Assembly: GCA_902584225.1 (NCBI GenBank)
Contig: CACHYX010000006.1
Location: forward strand, 1-43,739
Length of the DNA: 43,739 bases
Direction of reading: 5' to 3'
From: an uncultured Pelagibacteraceae bacterium
GTDB taxonomy: Bacteria > Pseudomonadota > Alphaproteobacteria > Pelagibacterales > Pelagibacteraceae
Part shown: positions 10,688-20,016 of the stretch, piece after piece
Layout: every line of letters starts with the position of its first letter
Position numbering within the stretch: position 1 is the first letter of the stretch
The notes under the pieces: model-generated
The model's database searches: none
Seen by the model: only the letters and a program-made list of their open reading frames with translations
What the model was told of the DNA's origin: nothing
Position numbers and translations under genes: made by a program

Positions 10688-11398
10688 TTACGAATTGAAA
10701 TAGATGAAATTCACTAATGAAATAGCGGTTATAACGGCAGTATCTGACCTTAAAATATTCTTTGATATAGTAAAAGATTTCACATCAGGAACTTTCAAAA
10801 TCGACTCGCGTTCAGCTGGTGAAAAATCACCTTCGGGCCCTATCAAAATACTTAAAGCTTCTCCTTTTTTGAACTTATCATTTTTTAAAATAGTTTGGGA
10901 ATTCACATCGGCAAATAATAGTTTAGTGGAACTATCTAAGTTTTTTAGAAAGTCTTTAAGTTTTTTGACTTCTGAAATTTCTGGAGGATTTAATTGATTG
11001 GATTGTTCAGTAGCTTCAATAACTATTTTTCTTGCTCTTTCATAATTTAAGTCTTTAACTTCTGTTCTCTCCGAAACAATTGGAATTATTTTACTTACAC
11101 CTAGTTCGGTAGATTTTTGTAAAATTGTTTCCATTGGAGTTTTTTTGACTAAACAAATAGCAAGTTCAATTTTGGATGAATTGTTCGCTTGTTTTATTTT
11201 TTTTGTAAATTTTACTTCAACCTTATCTTTTTGAATTACAGTTATTTCACTTTCCCACTCTCCATCTTTATTAAAAAAATTTATAAATGAACCTATTTTA
11301 AGTCTCATTACGTTTGCTACATAATGACCATGTTCCTTTGAAAGCAACTTAGTTGTATTTTCGACTATACTGTTTGGGTGATATAATCTAATATTCAT
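10688..11398 (-). CDS. rsmE: 16S rRNA (uracil1498-N3)-methyltransferase
   Basis: Methylates U1498 of 16S rRNA using S-adenosylmethionine. The protein is 236 residues with an N-terminal PUA-like region (HYVANVMRLKIG...) and a C-terminal SPOUT domain. The motif ILIGPEGDFSPAERE near residue 190 and the terminal LRSDTAVITAISLVNF (trefoil-knot cofactor site) are typical of RsmE. It is divergent from the haloacid dehalogenase gene across only 35 bases and lies about 60 bases upstream of ctaC on the same strand. Confidence 0.93.
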   Translation of the reverse strand: MNIRLYHPNSIVENTTKLLSKEHGHYVANVMRLKIGSFINFFNKDGEWESEITVIQKDKVEVKFTKKIKQANNSSKIELAICLVKKTPMETILQKSTELGVSKIIPIVSERTEVKDLNYERARKIVIEATEQSNQLNPPEISEVKKLKDFLKNLDSSTKLLFADVNSQTILKNDKFKKGEALSILIGPEGDFSPAERESILKVPDVKSFTISKNILRSDTAVITAISLVNFIYFNS

Positions 11399-11405
11399 AA
11401 AATAT

Positions 11406-11413
11406 AGTATAAT
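11406..11413. promoter_or_regulatory. Overlapping divergent -10 candidates (rsmE / dehalogenase)
   Basis: The 35-base gap between two divergent genes holds TATAAT on the plus strand (11408-11413, 20 bases before the ATG at 11434). The overlapping minus-strand TATACT (11411-11406) lies 7 bases before the rsmE ATG. No convincing -35 boxes were found. Low confidence because of AT richness. Confidence 0.28.
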
Positions 11414-11433
11414 ATAAAAAATTAAATTTAAGT

Positions 11434-12093
11434 ATGAATTTTAAAGCAATAGTATTTGATGCTTATGGAACATTATTTGACGTGAATTCAGCGGCAGAGA
11501 AATGTAAACATAAAATAGGAGATAGATGGGAAGACTTTGCAAATTTTTGGCGAACTACACAACTTGAATATACTTGGTTGAGAAGTTTAATGAAAAGACA
11601 TAAAGACTTTTGGCAAATAACTGAAGACAGTTTGGATAAATCTATGAATGTTTTTAACATAGATACAAGTATGAAAAATGAATTACTTAACCTTTATAAA
11701 ATTTTATCCCCTTACCCAGAGGTAAAAGAGGTTTTAACAGATTTAAAAAAGAAAAATCTTAAGCTCGCGATACTTTCAAATGGCACCCCGGATTTGATTA
11801 ATGAATTAGTAAACACCAATAAATTAGACACTACTTTTGATGATCTTTTTTCAATTGAGGAAGTGAAAATTTACAAGCCTGACTCAAGGGTCTACGATCT
11901 TCCGGTTAATAAATATAAAATTCAACCCAAAGAAGTTATTTTTTTGAGTGCTAATACTTGGGATGTATCAGGTGGTGGTAATTTTGGTTACAACGCTGTC
12001 TGGGTAAATCGTAACAACTCTCATTTTGATAATCTTGATTATAAACCAAAAAAGGAAATTAAAAATTTAAAAGGACTACTTGAAATAGCTTGA
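11434..12093 (+). CDS. L-2-haloacid dehalogenase-like HAD hydrolase (type II)
   Basis: A 219-residue HAD-superfamily protein that keeps the residues of L-2-haloacid dehalogenase. These are the nucleophile Asp9 with Tyr and Thr in VFDAYGTLFD, the halide-binding region FWRTTQLEYTWLRSLM, Ser-Asn in LAILSNGTPD, the lysine in EVKIYKPDSRVYDL, and Ser/Asn/Asp in FLSANTWDVSGGG. These enzymes hydrolyse short L-2-halo acids such as chloroacetate to hydroxy acids. It starts a three-gene run with pirin and a quinone oxidoreductase (20- and 0-base gaps). The family is clear; the physiological substrate is not known from sequence. Confidence 0.85.
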   Translation: MNFKAIVFDAYGTLFDVNSAAEKCKHKIGDRWEDFANFWRTTQLEYTWLRSLMKRHKDFWQITEDSLDKSMNVFNIDTSMKNELLNLYKILSPYPEVKEVLTDLKKKNLKLAILSNGTPDLINELVNTNKLDTTFDDLFSIEEVKIYKPDSRVYDLPVNKYKIQPKEVIFLSANTWDVSGGGNFGYNAVWVNRNNSHFDNLDYKPKKEIKNLKGLLEIA

Positions 12094-12113
12094 AACATAA
12101 TTAAACTAAAACT

Positions 12114-12956
12114 ATGTCAAATATTGAAATCAAAAAAATCGTCAAATCTATTGAAACATCAGATGGTGCGGGTGTAAAACTTAAAAGAAGTATAGGAACA
12201 CCAGAGGCAGATTATATTGATCCTTTTTTAATGTTGGATGAATTTGGTTCAGAAAATAAAGATGATTATGTTGCAGGTTTTCCGCCTCATCCTCACAGAG
12301 GTATTGAAACAGTCACTTATATGCTTAAAGGAAAATTTGAACATGAGGATAGCACTGGTGCTAAAGGAATAATGTCATCTGGAGATGTACAATGGATGAA
12401 AACTGGAAGAGGAATAATACATTCTGAAATGCCTGCCATGTCTGATGGTCAATTACTTGGGTTTCAATTGTGGATTAACATGCCCGCAAAATTAAAAAAA
12501 AATAAACCCGAATATATTTATATTAAAAACAAAGAGCTAGGAACTTATAGTGATGATGAAAAAGTAGTTAAAGTAATTGCTGGAAAGTACAAAGATGTTG
12601 AAGGTCCCGAAAAAAACCATAATGTTGAACCAGTCTATTTTCACATTGTATTAAAAAATGGGAAGGAATTCTCTTGCGAGGTTCCAGATGGACACAATTC
12701 ATTTATTTATTTGTTAAAGGGTCAAATTAAAGTTGGCGAAAAAAATCATGAAAAAACAAATGACTCAAATTTGATATTGTTAAAACAAGGCAAGAACCTT
12801 CAAGTTAAAGCTGAAAAAGATAGCGAATTTTTATTTATCGCAGGTAAACCAATTGGCGAACCAATAGCTAGAGGGGGTCCATTTGTTATGAATACTAAAG
12901 CTGAAATTATTGAAGCAATAAATGATTATCAAAATGGTACTTTCGCAAAATATTAA
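12114..12956 (+). CDS. Pirin-family bicupin protein
   Basis: 280 residues with two cupin domains. The N-terminal one carries the pirin signature PHPHRGIETVTYMLKG...FEHEDS and GDVQWMKTGRGIIHSEMP, which supply the metal ligands (three His and a Glu). The C-terminal domain starts near residue 170 and ends with GGPFVMNTKAEIIEAINDYQNG, also typical. Some bacterial pirins have quercetinase activity or influence metabolic enzymes, but the function here cannot be read from sequence. It abuts the next gene exactly (TAA then ATG), so co-expression with the quinone oxidoreductase is likely. Confidence 0.9.
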   Translation: MSNIEIKKIVKSIETSDGAGVKLKRSIGTPEADYIDPFLMLDEFGSENKDDYVAGFPPHPHRGIETVTYMLKGKFEHEDSTGAKGIMSSGDVQWMKTGRGIIHSEMPAMSDGQLLGFQLWINMPAKLKKNKPEYIYIKNKELGTYSDDEKVVKVIAGKYKDVEGPEKNHNVEPVYFHIVLKNGKEFSCEVPDGHNSFIYLLKGQIKVGEKNHEKTNDSNLILLKQGKNLQVKAEKDSEFLFIAGKPIGEPIARGGPFVMNTKAEIIEAINDYQNGTFAKY

Positions 12957-13928
12957 ATGTATTCTGTAAATTTTTCAAAAACTGGTGGTCCTACGGTTTT
13001 AAAATATGAAAAGCTTTCTATCTCAGAACCTAAAGAGAGTGAAGTATTAATAAAGCATTCAGCCATAGGTTTAAACTTTATAGATACATATCATAGATCG
13101 GGACTATATCCTGTTCCTCTTCCATCAGGAATCGGACTTGAGGGTGCGGGGATTATAGAAAAAGTTGGGCCAGGTGTTAAAAATTTTAAAGAAGGTGATA
13201 AAGTAGCTTACGCAGCTGCACCTCTTGGTTCATATTCAACACATAGAATTTATCCAACAAAAAATTTAGTTAAAGTGCCAGATGGAATAGACCTTGAGAT
13301 TGTGGCTTGTTTAATGACCAAAGGTTTAACAACTTTCTATCTTTTACACAAAACATATCCAGTTAAAAGAGGTCAAACAGTTTTATTCCACGCTGCAGCT
13401 GGTGGGGTTGGTCAAATTTTTTGTCAATGGGCTAAAAGTTTAGGTTGCAAAGTAATAGGAACAGTTGGGTCAGATGAAAAAATTAAACTGGCAAAAAAAT
13501 TTGGATGTGATGAAGTGATAAATTACAATAAAGAAAACTTTAAAGATAAGGTTTTAGAGCTTACTAATAATGTTGGTTTACCTGTGGTCTACGATGGTGT
13601 GGGGAAAAATACCTTAGAAGATTCATTGGGATGTTTAAAGATGCGAGGAACAATGGTTTCATTTGGGAACGCATCAGGAAAATTAGATCCAGTTGATGTT
13701 GGAAAACTTATAGCACCAAAAGGGTTATATCTCACAAGACCTAGTATTGCACACTATACTTCCACAAGAGAGGAATTGGACGAAGCGTCAAATAAACTTT
13801 TTGAAATGGTTAAATCTGGAGCTGTAAAAGTTGAGATATTTAAAAAATATGCTTTGAAAGACGCATCAATTGCTCACCAAGATTTAGAAGGAAGAAGAAT
13901 TTTGGGACCCGCAATAATTACTCCTTAA
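12957..13928 (+). CDS. NADPH:quinone oxidoreductase (zeta-crystallin type, MDR family)
   Basis: A 323-residue medium-chain dehydrogenase/reductase of the zinc-free quinone reductase branch. The N-terminal GroES-like domain contains SAIGLNFIDTYHRSGLYP and GLEGAGIIEKVGPGV. The cofactor-binding motif HAAAGGVGQIFCQWAK is near residue 145, and the end ...LEGRRILGPAIITP is like E. coli Qor (LEGRATQGSSLL). No zinc-ligand cysteine cluster is seen. It reduces quinones or related enones with NADPH. The 3' end overlaps the convergent DUF2721 gene by 11 bases. Confidence 0.88.
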   Translation: MYSVNFSKTGGPTVLKYEKLSISEPKESEVLIKHSAIGLNFIDTYHRSGLYPVPLPSGIGLEGAGIIEKVGPGVKNFKEGDKVAYAAAPLGSYSTHRIYPTKNLVKVPDGIDLEIVACLMTKGLTTFYLLHKTYPVKRGQTVLFHAAAGGVGQIFCQWAKSLGCKVIGTVGSDEKIKLAKKFGCDEVINYNKENFKDKVLELTNNVGLPVVYDGVGKNTLEDSLGCLKMRGTMVSFGNASGKLDPVDVGKLIAPKGLYLTRPSIAHYTSTREELDEASNKLFEMVKSGAVKVEIFKKYALKDASIAHQDLEGRRILGPAIITP

Positions 13929-14325
13929 ACTGCACATCCATATCTGAAATATGCAACTTAAGAGCTTTAGTTGAAATTTGAATTTCTCTTATAAAAAAAA
14001 CAATAGAAACCATCATTGATAGACAACAAGATCCAAAAATAATTCTTGCGACTAGTATTTTATCTAAATAAAGCGCAAACACTGTTAACATATTGAACAA
14101 GAAACCAAATGCTGAAAACATAATTGTAAGCTTCAAAACGCTTATTCTATCATTTAAATTTATTAATTGGTTTTTCCATTCAGGTGGAGTGTGCTTTTCA
14201 AATACATGCTCGTCATGTATTTTTCTTATCAGATTACTTAATGTATGAAATCTATTACTGTAAACGCCCATAATAAGTGGTATTGCGGGAAACATTAGCG
14301 CTGTAACTGTGTAGTCGATATCCAT
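13918..14325 (-). CDS. DUF2721 family membrane protein
   Basis: 135 residues with an N-terminal helix followed by two hydrophobic helices (about residues 65-87 and 92-112). The start VTALMFPAIPLIMGVYSNRFHTLSNLIRKIH matches the DUF2721 pattern of a short helix, a conserved Asn-Arg and a charged loop. The function of the family is not established. It stands alone on this strand between qor and ubiA. Its divergent gap to ubiA is 53 bases. Confidence 0.72.
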   Translation of the reverse strand: MDIDYTVTALMFPAIPLIMGVYSNRFHTLSNLIRKIHDEHVFEKHTPPEWKNQLINLNDRISVLKLTIMFSAFGFLFNMLTVFALYLDKILVARIIFGSCCLSMMVSIVFFIREIQISTKALKLHISDMDVQFKE

Positions 14326-14378
14326 AACGAATCAATTTGATTATGAAACGATGCTTTGTTATTTACAAGTAAATTATC

Positions 14379-15245
14379 ATGAAAAATTTTGAAACTTTTT
14401 TGACCCTAACAAGATTCAACAAACCAATAGGTTTTATGTTGTTATTTTGGCCATGCCTTTGGGGTTTAACAATTGGTTACGAATTTTCAGGAAATAATTT
14501 AGTATTTTACAAGTTCTCTTTTTTATTTTTTCTTGGTGCAATATTAATGAGATCAGCTGGTTGTATAGTAAACGATATTTTAGATAGAAAAATTGACTTA
14601 ATGGTTGAAAGGACTAAAAATCGACCTATAGCTTCTGGACAAGTTTCTGTAAAAACAGCTTTAGTATTAAGTGCAGTACTTTGCTTATTTGCTTTTGCAA
14701 TTTTAATACAGTTTAATCAAAAAACTATAATCTTAGGTTTAGCCTCAATGCCTTTTGCTTTTTCTTATCCATTAATGAAAAGATTCACATATTGGCCCCA
14801 ACTTTTTCTAGGATTTACATTTAATTATGGATTGATTATGGCTTGGGTTTCTTTAAATGATAATTTAAGTATCTACCCGATTGTTTTTTACTTTGGAGCC
14901 ATATTTTGGACACTAGGTTACGACACAATATATGGGTTTCAAGATATTAAAGATGATGAAATCATAGGAGTAAAATCAACATCAATTAAATTTAAAAAAA
15001 ACCCTAAAATTTTTATATTCTCATGTTACTTTTTTTTCTACTTATCACTAATATTAATTGGACTTTTGATGGCATTTAGTAAGTTCTATTTTATTTTTTC
15101 ATTAATAATTCTTTTACAATTATTTTTTTTCCAAATTCATACGTTAAAAGTAGAAAAACCTAATGATTGTATCAAAAAATTTAAAAGTAATAATCTCTTA
15201 GGTTTCTTAATTTTTATAAACATTTTAATAGGAAAAATTTTTTAA
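14379..15245 (+). CDS. ubiA: 4-hydroxybenzoate polyprenyltransferase
   Basis: Attaches the polyprenyl tail to 4-hydroxybenzoate in ubiquinone synthesis. It is a 288-residue membrane prenyltransferase. The first metal/diphosphate motif is CIVNDILDRKIDLMVERTKNRP near residue 65, with ASGQVS after it. The second is GYDTIYGFQDIKDDEIIGVKS near residue 185. The PIGFMLLFWPCLWGL start is typical of UbiA. It abuts the exporter gene (stop then ATG) and so appears to lead the lipid A/Kdo operon. Confidence 0.93.
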   Translation: MKNFETFLTLTRFNKPIGFMLLFWPCLWGLTIGYEFSGNNLVFYKFSFLFFLGAILMRSAGCIVNDILDRKIDLMVERTKNRPIASGQVSVKTALVLSAVLCLFAFAILIQFNQKTIILGLASMPFAFSYPLMKRFTYWPQLFLGFTFNYGLIMAWVSLNDNLSIYPIVFYFGAIFWTLGYDTIYGFQDIKDDEIIGVKSTSIKFKKNPKIFIFSCYFFFYLSLILIGLLMAFSKFYFIFSLIILLQLFFFQIHTLKVEKPNDCIKKFKSNNLLGFLIFINILIGKIF

Positions 15246-16985
15246 ATGGAAAAAATTGAAATATTGAAAAGACTGTATCGGGAATACACAAAAAAGTACC
15301 TATCTAAAATTCTTTTAGCTTTATTATTTTCTTTAGTGTTGGCGGGGAGTACATCGTCCATAGCTTATTTGTTGGATCCAGCAATTGAAAAAATCTTTAT
15401 AAATAAAGATAGAAGTTTAATTATAATAATTCCATTTTTTATAGTTATTGCATTTACCGCTAAAGGGATATCTCTATACGCAGCAAAAGTAATCATGATA
15501 GGTATCTCAGAAGAAATTCGTAAAGCTTTACAAATGGATATGATGAAATCATTAATTAAAGCTGACACAGATTTCATCGAAAAAAAACACACAGGAAAAA
15601 TTATAGGAAATTTACTTAATGACGTAAATTACATGACAGGATTAGTTAGTGTTGCAATCTTAAACATATTTAAAGACTCTTTGTCATTAATTGGTCTTAT
15701 GTCAGTTATGTTTTATCAGAATTGGAAATTATCTATTGTAGCAATAATTATGATACCACTAGCAAGTTTTTTTGCACGTCTGTTAGGTAAAAGAATAACT
15801 AAAGTCACTTCTCAAGCAATGGAGAGGGCTGGGGAAGTTTTCACATATCTAATCGAGATTTTTAAAAATCACAAATTAATAAAAATTTTCCAAAAAGAAA
15901 CATATGAAACTTCTAGAGCAGATCAAGCATTAGAGGGTGTTAAGGATAGGCAAAAAAAACTTAATGAGATCTATGCAAGATCCTCTCCTATAATGGAAGT
16001 TTTAACAGGTTTCATGATTGCAATACTAATTTTTTATTCTGGAAATTTAATTATCGAAGATGAGCTAGGAATAAATAATTTTTTTTCTTTTTTAGCAGCA
16101 ATGATGCTGGCTTACCAGCCAGTTAGATCTCTTGCAACATTAAATATAACAATAAATCAAGGCTTAGCCAGTGCAAGGAGGATTTTACCGATTATAGATC
16201 TGAAAGAAAAAATTTTTGAGGACAAAAATTTAGATACCATTAATTTAAAAGATGGAAAAATTGAATTTTCTAATGTGAGTTTTAATTATGGTGAAGAAAC
16301 AAAAGTGGTTCTTAAAAATATAAATTTGAATATTTCAGGTGGAAAAATGACATCGCTAGTTGGATTAAGTGGTGCTGGAAAATCTACAATATTAAATTTA
16401 ATTCCAAGGTTTTATGATCCTACAAAAGGAGATATAAAAATTGACAACCAATCAATCTATACAAAAAAGCTATCGTCTTTACGAAAAAATATTTCTCTTG
16501 TTAGTCAAGAAACGACTCTCTTTGACGATACTGTTCTTAACAATATAAAATATGCTAATTTAGACGCCTCAGATGAAGAAATTAATAAAGCCGCTAAATT
16601 GTCATTTTCCTTAGAGTTTATTGATACTCTGCCAAAAAAAATGAATACTTTAATCGGCGAAAACGGTATTAGACTTTCTGGTGGAGAAAAACAGAGAATT
16701 TCTATAGCGCGAGCAATTTTAAAAAAAAGTAAAATAATTTTACTTGATGAAGCAACATCATCTTTGGATGCTGAAACTGAAAAGAAAATTCAAGATGCTA
16801 TAAGTTTTTTAACTAAAGACAGAACTACGCTTGTAATAGCTCATAGACTTTCAACAATACTTAATTCAGATAAGATATATGTAATTGATGGTGGCAAAGT
16901 TATAGGTGAAGGAAAGCATGATGATCTATTGAAAAATTCTGAAACTTATAAGAATTTTTATGAAAAACAAATCCAAAAGCATTGA
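15246..16985 (+). CDS. MsbA-like lipid A/glycolipid ABC exporter
   Basis: 579 residues: a six-helix ABC transporter membrane domain (about 1-310) fused to a nucleotide-binding domain. The Walker A motif is GLSGAGKST, the signature LSGGEKQRISIARA and Walker B IILLDEATSSLD, followed by the His-switch VIAHRLST. This half-transporter would work as a homodimer. Gene context (waaA, lpxK and an LpxL-type acyltransferase follow) points to flipping of lipid A core across the inner membrane, as MsbA does. Sequence alone does not fix the substrate. The TGA shares a base with the waaA ATG. Confidence 0.87.
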   Translation: MEKIEILKRLYREYTKKYLSKILLALLFSLVLAGSTSSIAYLLDPAIEKIFINKDRSLIIIIPFFIVIAFTAKGISLYAAKVIMIGISEEIRKALQMDMMKSLIKADTDFIEKKHTGKIIGNLLNDVNYMTGLVSVAILNIFKDSLSLIGLMSVMFYQNWKLSIVAIIMIPLASFFARLLGKRITKVTSQAMERAGEVFTYLIEIFKNHKLIKIFQKETYETSRADQALEGVKDRQKKLNEIYARSSPIMEVLTGFMIAILIFYSGNLIIEDELGINNFFSFLAAMMLAYQPVRSLATLNITINQGLASARRILPIIDLKEKIFEDKNLDTINLKDGKIEFSNVSFNYGEETKVVLKNINLNISGGKMTSLVGLSGAGKSTILNLIPRFYDPTKGDIKIDNQSIYTKKLSSLRKNISLVSQETTLFDDTVLNNIKYANLDASDEEINKAAKLSFSLEFIDTLPKKMNTLIGENGIRLSGGEKQRISIARAILKKSKIILLDEATSSLDAETEKKIQDAISFLTKDRTTLVIAHRLSTILNSDKIYVIDGGKVIGEGKHDDLLKNSETYKNFYEKQIQKH

Positions 16986-18220
16986 TGAGATTAATCTATA
17001 ATTTTTTGGTTTATGTTGTTATCGTACTGTCCCCATTAATCATCATCTACAGAATATTTAAAAGAAAAGAAAGTTCTAAAAGATTTTTAGAAAAATTTTC
17101 TATTAATAAAGGTAAGAGAAAGCAAGGTAAGCTAATTTGGTTTCATTGCTCAAGCGTTGGTGAGTTTTTGAGCATTGTTCCATTAATTCAAGAGTTTGAG
17201 AAAATAAAAAAAATAAATCAGATTTTGATAACAACTTCAACGTTAAGTTCCTCAAAAATATTTGAAAAATATAAATTTAAAAAGACTTTTCATCAATTTT
17301 ATCCTTTAGATAATATTCATTTAGTAAAAAACTTTTTAAATTATTGGAGACCCTCATCTGTTTTTTTTGTTGAGTCTGAGATTTGGCCAACGATGATCTC
17401 TGAGTTAAATAAGAGAAAAATCAAAATCTTATTAATAAATGCTAGAATGAGTGAAAAGTCTTTTAAAAGATGGTTTTCCATTAAATACTTTGGAAAAAAT
17501 ATTTTTGAAAAATTTGATTATATATTTCCTCAGAACAAGGAAACATTTTTATTTTTTAAGAAATTAGGTATTAAAAAAATTAAATTATTAGGAAATCTTA
17601 AGTTTATAAGCAAACATGATGACAAATTAAAAAAGATAAATAAGAAATATTTTAAGAATAAAGTAGTTTTATGTGCTGCAAGCACTCACCATAACGAGGA
17701 AGAAACTTTTGCAAATTTACATATAAAGTATAAAAAAAAGCTTCCTAATTTATTCACAATTATCATTCCAAGACATATAGAGCGAACTAGCGAAATCACA
17801 CAAATGTTAGATAAAAAAAATTTGAAATTTGCTAAGCATAGTGAAAACAAAAAAGATTACAAAAATTGTGATGTTTATATAGTTGATAGTTATGGGGAAA
17901 GTAAATCATTTTACAAAATAAGCAATATTGTCTTTTTGGGGGGGTCGTTGGTACCTAAAGGAGGACAAAATCCATTAGAAGCTCTAAGGTTTGGATGTAA
18001 TATTTTACACGGAAAACATACTTTCAATTTTAAAGACGTTTATAAAATGTTAGAAAAGGAAAAATTATCCTCAAAAGTAAAAAGTGGTAAAGATTTAGAA
18101 AAAGAAGCATTAAATCTATTAAATAATAAAAGAAATAATCTGAAAAAAATTAAAAAACTTAAAAAGATCGGGGATTTAATTTTAAAGAAAAATTTAAATG
18201 AATTGAGAAAAGTTATTTAA
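16985..18220 (+). CDS. waaA: 3-deoxy-D-manno-octulosonic acid (Kdo) transferase
   Basis: Adds Kdo from CMP-Kdo to the lipid A precursor. 411 residues from ATG 16985; a TTG one codon earlier is in frame but the ATG, overlapping the exporter's stop as TGATG, is preferred. An N-terminal membrane anchor precedes KLIWFHCSSVGEF, the conserved Kdo-transferase motif with the catalytic Glu. VFFVESEIWPTMI follows, and VFLGGSLVPKGGQNPLEALRFG lies in the C-terminal nucleotide-sugar domain. It overlaps lpxK by one base. How many Kdo residues it adds cannot be told. Confidence 0.93.
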   Translation: MRLIYNFLVYVVIVLSPLIIIYRIFKRKESSKRFLEKFSINKGKRKQGKLIWFHCSSVGEFLSIVPLIQEFEKIKKINQILITTSTLSSSKIFEKYKFKKTFHQFYPLDNIHLVKNFLNYWRPSSVFFVESEIWPTMISELNKRKIKILLINARMSEKSFKRWFSIKYFGKNIFEKFDYIFPQNKETFLFFKKLGIKKIKLLGNLKFISKHDDKLKKINKKYFKNKVVLCAASTHHNEEETFANLHIKYKKKLPNLFTIIIPRHIERTSEITQMLDKKNLKFAKHSENKKDYKNCDVYIVDSYGESKSFYKISNIVFLGGSLVPKGGQNPLEALRFGCNILHGKHTFNFKDVYKMLEKEKLSSKVKSGKDLEKEALNLLNNKRNNLKKIKKLKKIGDLILKKNLNELRKVI

Positions 18221-19158
18221 TGAAATTTTATAAACCAAAATTTTGGGATGAAAAAGGACATATCGGTTTATTTTCGATATTGTTATTGCCATTATCCTTA
18301 ATACCTATAATTAAAGTTCATTACGAAAATAGTAAAATAAAAAAAAATTTTTATGATTTAAAAACGATTTGTGTTGGGAATATTTATTTAGGTGGTACTG
18401 GGAAAACTCCTCTTGTGAATAATCTAGCTAATCATTTTAAAAAAAGATTAAGAACTTATATAATTAAGAAAAATTATACTTCACACTTAGATGAAAAGAA
18501 ACTTTTAGAGACAAAACATAAGGTCATTTTTGAAAAAACAAGAGAATTATCAATCTCAAAAGCTGAAAATAAGAAAGCAGAAATGTTGATATTTGACGAT
18601 GGATTACAAGAAAAAAAAATAAATTACGATTTGAAAATAGTCTGTTTTAATTCTCTTAAATTAGATGGAAATGGACTAATAATTCCCGCCGGGCCTTTAA
18701 GAGAAAGCTTAAATAGTATCAAGAATTATGACATTGTCTTTATAAATGGAAATCCTAACAAAGAATCAAAAAAATTTATTTATAAAATTAAAAAAATTAA
18801 TCCAAGTATAAAGATTTTTACAGGAAAATACGTTCCTAAAAATTATTCAAAGTTAAAGAAGAAGAAATTTATTATATTCAGTGGTATTGGAAATCCTCAT
18901 ACCTTTTCTGATACTTTGAAATGTTTGAAAATTAAATATAATTTATATGAAAAATTTCCAGATCACTATGAATATAAAGAGTCGGATTTACAAAAATTAA
19001 AGGATTTAGCAAAAATCAAAAATTGTGAGTTATTAACAACAGAGAAGGATTATTTTAGAATAAAAAAACCTCTTCGAAAAAACATTAATTTTTTGAAAGT
19101 TGATTTATCAGTTGATCAAGAAAAACAATTTTACAGATATTTGAATGAGAGGTTATGA
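18220..19158 (+). CDS. lpxK: Tetraacyldisaccharide 4'-kinase
   Basis: Phosphorylates the 4' position of the lipid A disaccharide. 312 residues with an N-terminal membrane-associated segment. The P-loop is ICVGNIYLGGTGKTPLV near residue 50, and MLIFDDGLQEKKINYDLKIVCFN provides the DDG motif of LpxK. IPAGPLRESL follows. The ATG overlaps the waaA stop and the end overlaps the acyltransferase ATG (ATGA). A complete lipid A end-pathway is therefore translated as a coupled unit. Confidence 0.94.
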   Translation: MKFYKPKFWDEKGHIGLFSILLLPLSLIPIIKVHYENSKIKKNFYDLKTICVGNIYLGGTGKTPLVNNLANHFKKRLRTYIIKKNYTSHLDEKKLLETKHKVIFEKTRELSISKAENKKAEMLIFDDGLQEKKINYDLKIVCFNSLKLDGNGLIIPAGPLRESLNSIKNYDIVFINGNPNKESKKFIYKIKKINPSIKIFTGKYVPKNYSKLKKKKFIIFSGIGNPHTFSDTLKCLKIKYNLYEKFPDHYEYKESDLQKLKDLAKIKNCELLTTEKDYFRIKKPLRKNINFLKVDLSVDQEKQFYRYLNERL

Positions 19159-20012
19159 AATCACTAAGATATTTATTTGAATATATTTTGATTATTATTC
19201 TTTTTGGTTTATTTAAATTATTAGGATATAGAATCTCCTCAGAATTTGGTTGCTTTCTTGGAAAAACTTTTGGACCGTTTTTCAGGTCAAAAAAAATAAT
19301 TAAAAATAATTTAATCAAATTTGATAATTCTTTAACTTCAGAAAAAATAGCAAAAATTTCAAAAGAGATGTGGGGTAACTATGGAAGGATTCTATCTGAA
19401 TATCCTTATATATCTAGTTTTAGACGAGGTATTTTAGATGAATATATTATAATTGAAAATAAAGAAATATTAGAGCAAATTAAAAAAGGTCAGCCGGTGA
19501 TATTTGTTTCAGCCCATTTCAGTAATTTTGAATTAATGGCTATGGCTATTGAAAAAGCTGGAATAAAATTGTCTGCAATTTTCAGACCATTAAACAATAA
19601 ATTGGTTAATTCAATAATGGAACCTCTTCGTAAAAAATATATTTGCAGAAATCAAATTAAAAAAGGGATTAATGGAGTGAGAGAGTCCCTAAAGTTTTTT
19701 AAGAAAGGTACTAGTATTGCTATTATGATTGATCAGAGAGTACGCGAGGGTGAAAAAATAAATTTTTTTGGCAATCCAGCTTATACTACGACTATTCCGG
19801 CACAATTTGTAAAAAAATTTGGATGTAAAATCCAACCAGTACATATTGAGAGATATAACAAAATTTATTTTAAGATTTATTTTGAGGAGCAAATAGTAAT
19901 TGAAGAGAATGAGGACATTGCTTCAATTAGTCTTAAACTCAATCAGTGGTTGGAAAACAAAATTAGAAAAAATCCATCTCAATGGATATGGACACACGAT
20001 AGATGGAAATAA
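19155..20012 (+). CDS. Lipid A late acyltransferase (LpxL/HtrB family)
   Basis: A 285-residue inner-membrane acyltransferase with an N-terminal hydrophobic anchor. The HX4E catalytic motif is in VSAHFSNFELMAMA near residue 120. IMIDQRVREGEKINFFGNPAYTT is the conserved acceptor/acyl-ACP region, and NPSQWIWTHDRWK is the typical C-terminus. It would add a secondary acyl chain to Kdo-lipid A. Which position or chain length is used cannot be inferred. It ends 4 bases before the convergent DUF2093 gene. Confidence 0.9.
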   Translation: MKSLRYLFEYILIIILFGLFKLLGYRISSEFGCFLGKTFGPFFRSKKIIKNNLIKFDNSLTSEKIAKISKEMWGNYGRILSEYPYISSFRRGILDEYIIIENKEILEQIKKGQPVIFVSAHFSNFELMAMAIEKAGIKLSAIFRPLNNKLVNSIMEPLRKKYICRNQIKKGINGVRESLKFFKKGTSIAIMIDQRVREGEKINFFGNPAYTTTIPAQFVKKFGCKIQPVHIERYNKIYFKIYFEEQIVIEENEDIASISLKLNQWLENKIRKNPSQWIWTHDRWK

Positions 20013-20016
20013 CATA

